NCBI GenBank assembly: GCA_947591605.1
Contig: CANQDF010000008.1
Location: 1-64,000 of the forward strand
Direction of reading: 5' to 3'
DNA from: an uncultured Clostridia bacterium
Lineage (GTDB): Bacteria; Bacillota; Clostridia; Lachnospirales; CAG-274
DNA length: 64,000 nucleotides
Positions within the stretch are counted from its first letter, which is position 1, and each line of letters begins with the position of its first letter. Under the pieces are notes generated by a model. The model was not told the DNA's origin, did no database searches, and was given only the letters and a program-made list of their open reading frames with translations. Shown piece after piece: positions 35,219 through 44,700 of this stretch. The translations under genes were made by a program, and so were the position numbers.

Positions 35219-36444
35219 GCAAAAAAATAATAACAAAGCCCTTTGACAGAGAACGTATACCGCCCAGACAATGTGCGCTTTTTCTGCCTGTGATCTGGCT
35301 TGGCTCATATCTTGCGGCAATGCCTCACGGCCTTAAGATAGAAAAACACCGCATGGAGGGCTTAAAGCCGCCGTATATCGTGCTTGGCAATCATCAGGCA
35401 TTTATGGACTTTCTGGTAACACCGCTTGCGCTTTTCCCTCACAGGGCAAACTACATATCCGAGCTTGAGGGCTTTGAGATGTACGGCGGCGAATTTTACC
35501 GCAGGCTCGGCGCACTGGGCACACGAAAGTTTGTAAACGATATGGCGCTTATATCCAATATCAAAAGGGTAGTCGAACGGGGAGATATAATAGTCATCTA
35601 TCCGGAGGCACGTTACTGCAATGCAGGCACCTCCACCGTAATACCCGATTCCGTAGGCAAGCTTTGCAAAATGCTCGGAGTTCCCGTGGTCATTTTAAAT
35701 ATGAAGGGAAACTATCTGCGCTCGCCCATATGGAATACCGCCGTGCGCAGGCAGGCAAGGCTTTCCGCCTCGCTTACGCAGCTTTATACCGCCGACGAGC
35801 TTAAAAACGCCTCGGCATCGGAGGTAAATACAGCCGTGCGCAAGACGCTTGCCTTTGACGAATACCGCTATCAGCTTGAAAACAAAATATCCATCACCTA
35901 CCCCAAGCGTGCCGAGGGACTGGAGGCGGTGCTGTACAAATGTCCCGTTTGCGGTGCCGAGTTTAAGATAGAATCAAAGGGCGCAGCGCTCTTTTGCACA
36001 GACTGCGGCACACACTGGGAGATGGACGAGTACGGCAGGCTTATCTGCGGCACGCACACCGAGCATATTCCCGACCGCTACGAGTGGCAGCGTGAGGAGG
36101 TAAAAAAGGAGATAGACCGGGGCGATTATCATTTTGCGGGAAAGGTATATATAGAGTCGCTGCCCAACGAGTACAATTTTATACCCCTTGGGGATGGCTT
36201 CCTTGAGCATAAGAACAGCGGTTTTTATCTCACCCTTACAGAGTACGGCGACAGCAGCCCGCATACGGAGTTTTTCTCGTCAAAGTCATGCTTTTCACTG
36301 CATACCGAGTACAATTACAGAGAAAAGGGGCCGTGTATCACCCTTTCGGACGTGGACAACACATACTTTATATTTCCGAGATGCGAGGGGTTTAACCCCA
36401 CAAAGCTGCAGTTTGCTGCAGAATATCTGTACGAAAAAGCATAA
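35215..36444 (+). CDS. PlsC-type lysophospholipid acyltransferase with zinc-ribbon-like insert
   Basis: ATG 35215 overlaps the permease stop (ATGA) with AGGAG nine bases upstream. The 409-residue protein has an acyltransferase domain with the catalytic NHQAFMD (N-H-x4-D) block near residue 65, the YPEAR motif for phosphate binding, and a region of about 170 residues after it that is not part of ordinary PlsC (about 240 residues). That region holds two CxxC pairs (CPVCG and CTDCG), which look like a zinc ribbon. It probably acylates a glycerophosphate or other lipid at the membrane; the function of the tail is unknown. Confidence 0.82.
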   Translation: MSKKIITKPFDRERIPPRQCALFLPVIWLGSYLAAMPHGLKIEKHRMEGLKPPYIVLGNHQAFMDFLVTPLALFPHRANYISELEGFEMYGGEFYRRLGALGTRKFVNDMALISNIKRVVERGDIIVIYPEARYCNAGTSTVIPDSVGKLCKMLGVPVVILNMKGNYLRSPIWNTAVRRQARLSASLTQLYTADELKNASASEVNTAVRKTLAFDEYRYQLENKISITYPKRAEGLEAVLYKCPVCGAEFKIESKGAALFCTDCGTHWEMDEYGRLICGTHTEHIPDRYEWQREEVKKEIDRGDYHFAGKVYIESLPNEYNFIPLGDGFLEHKNSGFYLTLTEYGDSSPHTEFFSSKSCFSLHTEYNYREKGPCITLSDVDNTYFIFPRCEGFNPTKLQFAAEYLYEKA

Positions 36445-36481
36445 AAAAGGAACGCAGCTCCTATGTCTGCGTTCCTTTTTT
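36443..36481. terminator. bidirectional intrinsic terminator between converging genes
   Basis: The 15-bp perfect stem AAAAAAGGAACGCAG / CTGCGTTCCTTTTTT has a nine-base loop. It separates the plus-strand acyltransferase from the minus-strand Rnf operon and can stop both. Confidence 0.92.
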
Positions 36482-36490
36482 ATTTATAAA

Positions 36491-37288
36491 TCAATGGTTT
36501 GCATTTATCGCCTTTGTAGGGCATTTCTCCGTACAGGCACCGCACTGTGTACACTTGTCATAATCCACCTTGGCAAGGAAGTTATCCACCTTTACAGCCT
36601 CGTTTGGACAGTTCTTTTCACAAAGCTTACAGCCCATACAGCCCTTTGCGCAGTTGTCCTTGGTAGGCTTTGGCATATCGTGCGAGGAGCACGCCACCCT
36701 TACCTTGCTGTCGTATGGCACAAGCTCGATAAGCGCCTTTGGACAAGCCTTTATGCAGGCTCCGCAGGCAACGCATTTATCCTTGTCCACAACGGCAACG
36801 CCGTTTACAACGTGGATAGCGTCAAAGGCACAAGCCTTTACGCAGTTACCGTCACCCAGACAGCCGAATGCGCAAGCCTTTGCACCGCCTGCAAGCGCAT
36901 TTTCAAGACCGCAGTCCTGTGCGCCGAAGTAAACATACTTATCCTTGGCGGACTCACAGTCGCCGCTGCACTTAACAAAAGCAGTCTTTTTAGCACCTGC
37001 TTCGGCAGCAACGCCCATTATCTCGCCTACCTTGGCAGCAACGGCGGCACCGCCTACGGGGCAGCCGTTTACAGGGGCGCTGCCGTCCACAATAGCGGCA
37101 GCAAGAGCGTCACAGCCTGCAAAGCCGCAGCCGCCGCAGTTTGCGCCGGGCAGGCATTCACGTACAAGCGAAACCCTTTCATCCTGCTCTACCTTGAATT
37201 TGATACCCGCAAAGCCGAGTATAAGACCGAATATAACAGCCATGATACCCAGCACTATAACGGGGAATAAAATACTCATTATATCCAT
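36491..37288 (-). CDS. rnfB: Rnf complex subunit B (electron input, multi Fe-S)
   Basis: This 265-residue protein has an N-terminal membrane helix (ILFPVIVLGIMAVIFGLILG), a 4Fe-4S site of the RnfB/ACDS type (CLPGANCGGCGFAGCD) and further ferredoxin clusters: CVACGACIKACPKALI, CAKGCMGCKLCEKNCP and CTQCGACTEKCPTKAI. RnfB takes electrons from reduced ferredoxin. It is the last gene of the operon, as usual in Clostridia. Confidence 0.96.
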   Translation of the reverse strand: MDIMSILFPVIVLGIMAVIFGLILGFAGIKFKVEQDERVSLVRECLPGANCGGCGFAGCDALAAAIVDGSAPVNGCPVGGAAVAAKVGEIMGVAAEAGAKKTAFVKCSGDCESAKDKYVYFGAQDCGLENALAGGAKACAFGCLGDGNCVKACAFDAIHVVNGVAVVDKDKCVACGACIKACPKALIELVPYDSKVRVACSSHDMPKPTKDNCAKGCMGCKLCEKNCPNEAVKVDNFLAKVDYDKCTQCGACTEKCPTKAINANH

Positions 37289-37303
37289 TTTTCACCCTCC
37301 TTA

Positions 37304-37876
37304 TTAAAGCATACCCGAGAATCCGAGGAATGCTATCGACATAAGACCTGCGCTTATCATAGCGATAGGGAATCCCGTAAGAGCCTTTGGGATAGGTGCG
37401 TCCTCAAGCCTTTCCCTTATGCCCGCAAAAAGCGTAATAGCCATTGCAAAGCCGAAAGCAGCGCCCACACCGTTTACAAGCGACTGGATAAAGTTGTACT
37501 CATTGTTCATATTGAGCACAGCAACACCGAGTACGGCACAGTTGGTGGTTATCAGAGGAAGATAAACACCGAGCGCCTGATAGAGAGATGGCGAGGATTT
37601 TTTGATAAACATCTCAACAAACTGCACAAGCGATGCTATGATAAGTATAAAAGCAATGTTGTACAGATAGCTGAGGCCGAGAGGTACAAGCACAAGGTTG
37701 TATACCACCCATGTGGCTGCGGAGGCAAGCGTCATTACAAAGATGACCGCAACGCCCATGCCCGCTGCCGTATCAAGCTTTTTGGATACGCCCAGGAAGG
37801 GGCATATACCCATAAACTTGGAAAATATAAAGTTATTGACAAATATTGCCGCTAAAAATATAGTAAATAAACTCAT
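37304..37876 (-). CDS. rnfA: Rnf complex subunit A (membrane)
   Basis: This 190-residue, six-helix membrane protein starts SLFTIFLAAIFVNNFIFSKF, then MGICPFLGVSKK, including the conserved Cys of RnfA/NqrE that binds the intramembrane Fe-S centre with RnfE. It is part of the ion-translocating ferredoxin:NAD+ oxidoreductase. Spacings of 11-15 bases to rnfE and rnfB are consistent with one operon. Confidence 0.96.
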   Translation of the reverse strand: MSLFTIFLAAIFVNNFIFSKFMGICPFLGVSKKLDTAAGMGVAVIFVMTLASAATWVVYNLVLVPLGLSYLYNIAFILIIASLVQFVEMFIKKSSPSLYQALGVYLPLITTNCAVLGVAVLNMNNEYNFIQSLVNGVGAAFGFAMAITLFAGIRERLEDAPIPKALTGFPIAMISAGLMSIAFLGFSGML

Positions 37877-37887
37877 AAGCTACCTCC

Positions 37888-38490
37888 TTACGCATCTTTC
37901 TTTGCCTTATTGCGCAGTGCGTTGAAGCCTGCTATAAGGAAAGCAAGGGTGAAGAAAGCACCCGGTGGCAGTATCATAAGTATAGTCCTTGGGAAAGCCT
38001 CGGGGAGGACGGTAACGCCAAGCAGAGAGCCGGAGCCTAAAAGCTCACGCACCGTGCCGATGAGGGTAAGAGCCATGGTAAAGCCAAGACCCATACCAAT
38101 GCCGTCAAATATGGAGGCTATAGGGTTATTTTTGCAGGCAAAAGCCTCAGCCCTTGCAAGGATTATACAGTTAACAACTATAAGGGGTATAAATACACCC
38201 AGAGATGCGTTAAGGCTGGGCAGATATGCCTGCAAAAGCATCTGTATTATGGTAACAAAGCTTGCTATTACCACTACAAAGCAGGGTATGCGCACCTCAT
38301 CGGGCACAAACTTTCTTATAAGGGATATAACAAGGTTTGAGCAGATAAGCACTGCCGTTGTGGAAAGTCCCATACCTATGCCGTTTATCATGCTTGTTGT
38401 TACGGCAAGGGTAGGACACATACCTACTACCTGTATAAAGGTGGGGTTTTCGTCAATAATGCCGTTTTTTATGATTTTAAATGGATTCAT
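37888..38490 (-). CDS. rnfE: Rnf complex subunit E (membrane)
   Basis: This 200-residue membrane protein has the family start NPFKIIKNGIIDENPTFIQV and the conserved MCPTLAVT motif with the cluster-binding Cys. It is paralogous to RnfA and pairs with it in inverted topology. The start ATG overlaps the rnfG stop by one base, so translation is coupled. Confidence 0.96.
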   Translation of the reverse strand: MNPFKIIKNGIIDENPTFIQVVGMCPTLAVTTSMINGIGMGLSTTAVLICSNLVISLIRKFVPDEVRIPCFVVVIASFVTIIQMLLQAYLPSLNASLGVFIPLIVVNCIILARAEAFACKNNPIASIFDGIGMGLGFTMALTLIGTVRELLGSGSLLGVTVLPEAFPRTILMILPPGAFFTLAFLIAGFNALRNKAKKDA

Positions 38491-39047
38491 CAGTTGTCCC
38501 CTCCTTTCAGATTTTCCTCAAAGTATTCCGTAACGGTGTTTACCGCATTTGTTACCGCCTTTGAGGTGATCGTGGCGCCCGTGATGGCATCTATCTCATT
38601 GTCTGCCGAAGCACCGGTTTTTGTAACCGTAAGCTCACCCTTTTTGCCCGCAAACTGTCCGTAGAACTCGGGCTTTGATGAGTTTGCGCCAAGGCCGGGA
38701 GTTTCGTTTGAGTTATCGACTATGGCAAGACCGGTTATCGTACCCTCGGTATCTATGCCGACCATTACCTTAAGACCGGAGCCGTAGCCCTTTGTTGTTA
38801 CAGAAAAGGCATAGCCTGCGGTTTCGCCGCCCGTTTTGCCCTCGGAGTAGTCGGTTATGATGCTGTCGGAAACCTCCACAGCCTCGCCCCATTCGTCACA
38901 TTCCAGCACCTGAGCCATATTGAGAGCCTTTGCGTCTGCCTCTGCCTTTGCTATGGGCTCGGCGGTTATGGAGCTTACAAAGCCTAAAAGCGCAGCCGCA
39001 ACGGCAGCTATTATAAAAAGAACCAAGGCAGGTTTAACTATCTTCAT
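38490..39047 (-). CDS. rnfG: Rnf complex subunit G (covalent FMN)
   Basis: This 185-residue protein has one N-terminal membrane helix and an outer FMN-binding domain. The flavinylation motif is clear near the C-terminus: DAITGATITSKAV, with the FMN-carrying Thr at about 159. It passes electrons between RnfD and RnfC/E on the outer face. No ApbE flavin transferase gene is present in the window. Confidence 0.96.
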   Translation of the reverse strand: MKIVKPALVLFIIAAVAAALLGFVSSITAEPIAKAEADAKALNMAQVLECDEWGEAVEVSDSIITDYSEGKTGGETAGYAFSVTTKGYGSGLKVMVGIDTEGTITGLAIVDNSNETPGLGANSSKPEFYGQFAGKKGELTVTKTGASADNEIDAITGATITSKAVTNAVNTVTEYFEENLKGGDN

Positions 39048-39048
39048 A

Positions 39049-40065
39049 TCACTTCGCCTCCTCTTTCTTCTTAACAGGCTTTACATAGCCAAACTTCCTC
39101 TGCTTAACGAATCTGTCGATAAGAGGCACGGTAAGGTTCATAATAAGGATGGAATAGGATACACCCTCCGGATAACCGCCGTAAAGACGGATAATAGTTG
39201 TCAAAAGACCGCAGCCTATGGCAAATATTATTTTGCCCTTGTCCGTCATAGGCGAGGTGGTGTAGTCTGTTGCCATAAAGAACGCACCGAGCATAAGGCC
39301 GCCGCAGAGCAGCTCGTATACAGGCACTCTGTATGTGCCGCCAAGCATATTAAACACAAATGTAAGTACAAAAACAGTACCTATATAGCATACGGGGATA
39401 TGCCATGATATGACCTTGCGTGCCAAAAGATAAAGACCGCCCAGGATAAGCGCAACCGCACAGGTTTCACCCAGAACGCCGCCCACATTGCCCACAAGAG
39501 CATTGATATAGTCCTGAGAGGTAGGTATAAGCGCCTCCGTGGTCTGCTTAAGCTGCTGCAGAGGCGTTGCCGAGGCGATCGCATCTATCGTTGTTGCAAT
39601 GCCCTTTACACCATAGGTAGTCTGTGGGTAGTTCATCATCTGGTTGGGGTACGATGCCATAAGAAAGGCACGTCCGGCAAGCGCAGGGTTTACAAAGTTA
39701 AAGCCGATGCCGCCAAAGAGCTGCTTTGCAATGATAACAGCCACAAACGAGCCTACTATCGGTACCCAGAAGGGGACGGTAGCGGGCAGGTTCATAGCAA
39801 GCAGCAAGCCCGTTACGGCAGCGGAAAGGTCGCCTATTGTAGAGGGCTTTTTGGCAAGCTTTTGGTAAATTGCCTCAAAAAACACACTGGAGCAAACGGA
39901 AATAACTATAATAAGCGCAGCCTGCAAACCAAACAGCACAACGCCCATAACAGCGGCAGGAGCCAGAGCAATAAGCACGTCACGCATAATGCCTTGCGTG
40001 CTTATGTTTGAGCGTATATGCGGTGTGGCTGATACTGTAAGATTTTGTAAATTATTGTTGTCCAT
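39049..40065 (-). CDS. rnfD: Rnf complex subunit D (membrane, covalent FMN)
   Basis: This 338-residue protein has about nine membrane helices. It has the NqrB/RnfD signature GFNFVNPALAGRAFL and a flavinylation site ASATPLQ with Thr at about 167. It forms, with RnfG, the flavin relay linked to Na+ or H+ movement. Which ion is used cannot be decided from sequence alone. Confidence 0.96.
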   Translation of the reverse strand: MDNNNLQNLTVSATPHIRSNISTQGIMRDVLIALAPAAVMGVVLFGLQAALIIVISVCSSVFFEAIYQKLAKKPSTIGDLSAAVTGLLLAMNLPATVPFWVPIVGSFVAVIIAKQLFGGIGFNFVNPALAGRAFLMASYPNQMMNYPQTTYGVKGIATTIDAIASATPLQQLKQTTEALIPTSQDYINALVGNVGGVLGETCAVALILGGLYLLARKVISWHIPVCYIGTVFVLTFVFNMLGGTYRVPVYELLCGGLMLGAFFMATDYTTSPMTDKGKIIFAIGCGLLTTIIRLYGGYPEGVSYSILIMNLTVPLIDRFVKQRKFGYVKPVKKKEEAK

Positions 40066-40077
40066 CGTTAAACCTCC

Positions 40078-41406
40078 TTACTTTTTTCTGCTAAAGGCTA
40101 TCGCCTCACGCTTGCCCACTCTGAGGGTCTGTGCAAGGTGACGCTTTGCAGGACAGGTATAGGAGCAGGAGCCGCACTCTATGCAGTCAAGCCCGTTATG
40201 CTTGATAAATGCGGCATAGTCCTTTTTGTTGAGATCGCCTACAATCTCTACGGGCTGCAGCCCCATAGGACAGACGTCAACACATTTGCCGCAGCGTATA
40301 CATGCGCTTGCGGGAGGTATCTCAGCCGTTTTTTTGGTAAATGCAAGTATGCCCGATGTAGTCTTCTGGAAAGGCACATGGGTGTCAAAGAGCGCCGTAC
40401 CCATCATAGGGCCGCCTGCAATAAGCTTGCCGGGCTCCTCGCTGAAGCCGCCTATCTCGTCAAGCAGCCAGCCAAGGTCCGTACCCAGCCTTACCTGATA
40501 ATTGCCCGGGTTTTTAACGGCGTCACCCGATACGGTAACAACACAGTGCATAAGAGGTCTGCCCTTTACAACGGCACGCTCTATTGCAAGCACGGTGTTT
40601 ACATTATCCACTATACAGCCTACCGCAGCAGGCAGTGCGCCCGAGGGCACCTCTCTTTTGGTAACGGCGTATATAAGGTGTTTCTCGGAGCCCTGTGGGT
40701 ATTTGCACTTAAGCACTATTACCTCTATATTGCTGTTTGAGGCAGCAGCCTTTGTAACTGCCTCAATTGCATCGGGCTTGTTCTCCTCAATTGCAACATA
40801 GCCCTTTGAGCCCGGATGCAGGCTCATGATGATCTCAAGACCCTTTATGATGCGGTCGGTCTTTTCAAGCAGGAGCCTGTGGTCGGTAGTCAGATAAGGC
40901 TCGCACTCTGCCGCATTTATGATAATGGAGTCGATCTTATTGTCCGGAGGCGGATTAAGCTTAACGTGTGTGGGGAAGCCCGCACCGCCAAGACCTACAA
41001 TGCCTGCCTCTTTTACCTTTTCAATAATTTGTTCCTTTGATAGGCTCTTATAGTCGGTTTGCTTGCCAAGGCCTTCTATCTCGCTGTATTTGCCGTCATT
41101 TACAATGACGATCGAGTTTACCTTGCCTCCGCCTATGGTAAGCCGTGGCTCAACTGCCTTTACGGTACCCGATACAGATGCAAATATGGGTGAGCTTACA
41201 AAACCGCCCGCCTCTGCTATCTTCTGACCGACAAGCACCTCGTCGCCTTTTTTTACAAGGGCGGCGGCAGGAGCGCCTATATGCTGACTAAGCGGAAATA
41301 CAAGCTCCGCACCCTCGGGCGGCATAACGACCTTGATAGGCTGTGAGTTTGAATATGCCTTGCCATCGGGCGGATGTACGCCTCGCTTGAAGCTGTGAAG
41401 ATTCAT
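40078..41406 (-). CDS. rnfC: Rnf complex subunit C (NAD+ binding)
   Basis: This 442-residue protein has an N-terminal lipoyl-like barrel (SFKRGVHPPDGKAYSNSQ onward), a NuoF-like flavin/NAD region (GLGGAGFPTHVKL) and two 4Fe-4S motifs at the C-terminus (CIRCGKCVDVCPMGLQP and CIECGSCSYTCPAKRHL). It reduces NAD+ at the cytosolic face. It is the first gene of the operon and has TAAAGGAGG upstream. Confidence 0.96.
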   Translation of the reverse strand: MNLHSFKRGVHPPDGKAYSNSQPIKVVMPPEGAELVFPLSQHIGAPAAALVKKGDEVLVGQKIAEAGGFVSSPIFASVSGTVKAVEPRLTIGGGKVNSIVIVNDGKYSEIEGLGKQTDYKSLSKEQIIEKVKEAGIVGLGGAGFPTHVKLNPPPDNKIDSIIINAAECEPYLTTDHRLLLEKTDRIIKGLEIIMSLHPGSKGYVAIEENKPDAIEAVTKAAASNSNIEVIVLKCKYPQGSEKHLIYAVTKREVPSGALPAAVGCIVDNVNTVLAIERAVVKGRPLMHCVVTVSGDAVKNPGNYQVRLGTDLGWLLDEIGGFSEEPGKLIAGGPMMGTALFDTHVPFQKTTSGILAFTKKTAEIPPASACIRCGKCVDVCPMGLQPVEIVGDLNKKDYAAFIKHNGLDCIECGSCSYTCPAKRHLAQTLRVGKREAIAFSRKK

Positions 41407-41537
41407 AAAATGCCTCCTTTATAGATTTTTAAGGGATATATGCAAAAAATCGTCAGCACCGTATATTGTACATTTTGTACCAATAATATACAGCCGCAGA
41501 CACTTTTTTGTATTATATGCCCTCTTTCTTACCTTAT

Positions 41538-41566
41538 ATAATACAATAATCGGCACACAATTACAA
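41538..41566 (-). promoter_or_regulatory. sigma-A promoter of the rnf operon
   Basis: On the minus strand TTGTAA (41561-41566) and TATTAT (41538-41543) are spaced by 17 bases. The leader is about 125 bases. Between 41407 and 41724 there is no gene; only this promoter and the terminator at 41672-41693 were seen. Confidence 0.72.
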
Positions 41567-41671
41567 GTATTGATATTAAAATATCTTAATTTTTATATTA
41601 AATTTGCGTTACACCTTCCCTTTTAAAACCTTATGCTTGTCACATCACAAACATACACATAAAATAAAAAA

Positions 41672-41693
41672 CGGGCGCCCAACCGGGCGCCCG
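41672..41693 (-). terminator. intrinsic terminator after the cohesin/dockerin-type gene
   Basis: The nine-base perfect GC stem CGGGCGCCC / GGGCGCCCG with a four-base loop is followed on the minus strand by TTTTTTATTTT. It lies 31 bases after the stop codon and separates the gene from the rnf operon. Confidence 0.92.
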
Positions 41694-41724
41694 CCTTAAT
41701 TGATCTTAAAATGATTACCTATAA

Positions 41725-44700
41725 TTACTGCTGTGCAGCTGTACCGCTCATGTTTTGAACAGTCAGGTCGTAATCGTATTCGCCGCTCTCAGCCTTTGCT
41801 GCGATTGGGAACTCAATTGTGTCATCCAAAACCTTGGTCTGGATAAACTCTGCATCCTGAGCAGTAACCTTATTGTCGGCGTCTACATCTGCAATGTAGT
41901 ACCATGTATCGGGATATGCTTTCTCACACTCTGTTGTCTGAGTAGGATCAAGTACCCACTGGAGAAGCATTGCCGAGTCAAATGCTGTCCAAGGCTGTTC
42001 CTTAGCAACAGGATCGGTTGCTGTAAGAGCACTCATATCGATATCACCTATAATCTCAGGTATTTCAAGTGCCTTACCGATGATAACATCGCCGATTGCA
42101 AGCTTATACTGAACAGGATCATAGTTGTCACCATAGAACAGTGCGTCTATAGGCTCAACATTTACCTTTGCATTGCCCTTGCTTAATACGTTAAACTTGA
42201 ATGCTACAAGTGTGCCGTCCTTTTCAGCAAGTACAAGCTTTGTAGGATCGCCGTCAACGTTGCCGAGCTTTCCTGCAACCCTGATAACGCCCGGTGCCAC
42301 AATGTTTGTCTGGAGATCGCTTGTAAAGCTGTCGTCTGCTGCTGCAGCCTCAACTGCCTCAAGAACCTCGGGATCATATGTGATTATGAACGAGTAGTTG
42401 TTAAACTGTGCATTGTTTTCAGGCTTCTCTGCATCCTTTGTAACACCCTGTGTCTTAAAGTTAAGTACGATGGAGTCGCCCTCTTTAGCGTCGATAGGAT
42501 CGCCGGATGGCTCAACTATAACGCCTATTGTACCTGCAGGTATTACTATCTTGTCGGTTACATTTACCTTTGCATTTGTTATGCCTACGGTAAGTGCGGT
42601 ATTCTGATCGGGATCAGCCCAGAAGCCGTCCTCTACCTTGGTTACTTCGATAGGAGATGTACCCTCGCCAACTATATCAAATTCGATCTTAACAAGTGTA
42701 CCCTCGCCTGCTGTAAGGAGAGCCTTGTCTGCTTCCGAACGGAATGCGTTTGCAAGCCTTACCTTACCTGTTGCAGCTGTATCCTTGATTGCAGCATTTA
42801 CTGCATTTACATCATAAGCAGGATAAACCGTGCCGTCGCTTGTCTTGTATGTTGAATATCCGTCAAAAGGTGTTTTTGCCTCAACAACTGCTGTAGGTAC
42901 TATAACCGATGGGTCATAGCTTAAATCAAATGTGTAGTTGTTGTATTCCTTGCCTGTAACGTCAATGCTTGCAACAAAGCTTCTGTCGGTCTTTGTAAGC
43001 TCATATACGCCGTCCTGTGCCTCAACACCGTCAACGCTTACTTCAACGTTTACATCGCCCTTTTCGGTTACGCTGCCGCCCTCGGACTGAAGAGCAATTG
43101 CAAAGAATGTAGTCTTTGAACCGCCGCTTGTTACATAATATGTCTTGCCGGGTTCAACATTGTACTCCCTGTAGATAAGGAGGTCGTCTGTGCCCTGGTT
43201 GTCGATAAAGTCAAGCTGTACTTTATCGCCTGTCTTGTCGTCAACACTTATAACAGCGTACTGCTTGCTCGGACCTATCTTGATGTCCATTGCAAGCTTA
43301 GCCTTTTCGGTTGGCTTAACTGTAAGGAACGAACCCGATGTAGGTACTGCAAGTAAATTGTCCGACTTGTATGCAGGGTCGGGATTTGTGCCGCCCTGTA
43401 TCTTTGTTTCGTAGAATCTGCCTGTACCGGTAGTTACCTTCTGTGTGGCATCATCAAAATACATTATTTCGTCCTTAGCTGTATCGTTTGCCTTTACAGC
43501 CCAGCCGCCTTCGTCGCTTATCTTGATCTGACCGTCTGCGGTGCCTGTTACAACAGCGCCGACCTCGGTACCGATAATATTGCCCTCAAGGCCGTTTGCT
43601 GCCTGCTTTTCGGGTTCAAGAACGATAGCAAAGAATGTAGTCTTTGAACCGCCGCTTGTTACATAATATGTCTTGCCGGGTTCAACATTGTACTCTCTGT
43701 AGATAAGAATGTCGTCTGCGGTCTGGTTGTTGATAAAGTCAACCTGTACTTTATCGCCTGTCTTGTCGTCAACGCTTACAACAGCGTACTGCTTGGTTGG
43801 ACCTATCTTAATATCCAACATGAGCTTAGCCTTTTCGGTTGGTACGACCTTAAGGTAAGAACCCGATGTAGGTACTGCAAGTGCATTGTCTGCCTTATAT
43901 GCAGGGTCGGGGTTGTTGCCGCCCTGTACCTTTGTGCTGTAGAATCTGCCTGTGCCGGTAGTTACCTGCTGTGTGGCGTCATCATAAAGCTTTATTTCTT
44001 CGGTTGCTGTGTCGCTTACCTTTACAGTCCAACCGCTTGCATCACCAAGTGTGATCTGACCGTCTGCGGAACCTGTAAATACAGAGCCTACAGCAGCATC
44101 CTTAAGGATGTTGTTTTCAAGACCCTTATATTCTTCAACAGAACCTGCTGTGGTTGTTTCTGTACCGGGCTCCTTTGTTGTTGCCACGGTATCGGGCTCC
44201 TTGGTAGTTGCCTCGGTGTCGGGCTCCTTTGTGGTATCGTTGTCGGGAGCCTTTGTGGATTCCTCTGTTGTGATTACAGTGGTATCACTGACAGCACCAA
44301 GTTTTTCTGTAAGAACTATTTTCTTAACCTTGTAGTCCTGTGTTGATTTGCCCTCGGTATGTGATGTGTTTACAAATGTAAGTACACCACCCTTAACATC
44401 ATCTGCGGTAAATTCGATAACCTGCTCATTCTTAGAATAATCAATATCGGTTTTACCGTTCATCGTCAAGGTTCTTTCGTCCAACTTAGCCGGATCATCA
44501 TGAACTGAATTTCCGTTACCGGTAATTGCGATCGAACCGCCGGTACAGCCTTCCGAAATAGGGAGATCAAAGCCCATACCTATGCTCAGTGCAAGCATAT
44601 TGCTTGAGCTCCATGTCTTGCTGCCCTTGCCTGTCGAATCCGTAACGGCAAGACCCTCAAGAACATCTCCTCCCTTGATTTTTGTATCTTCGGGAGTTGT

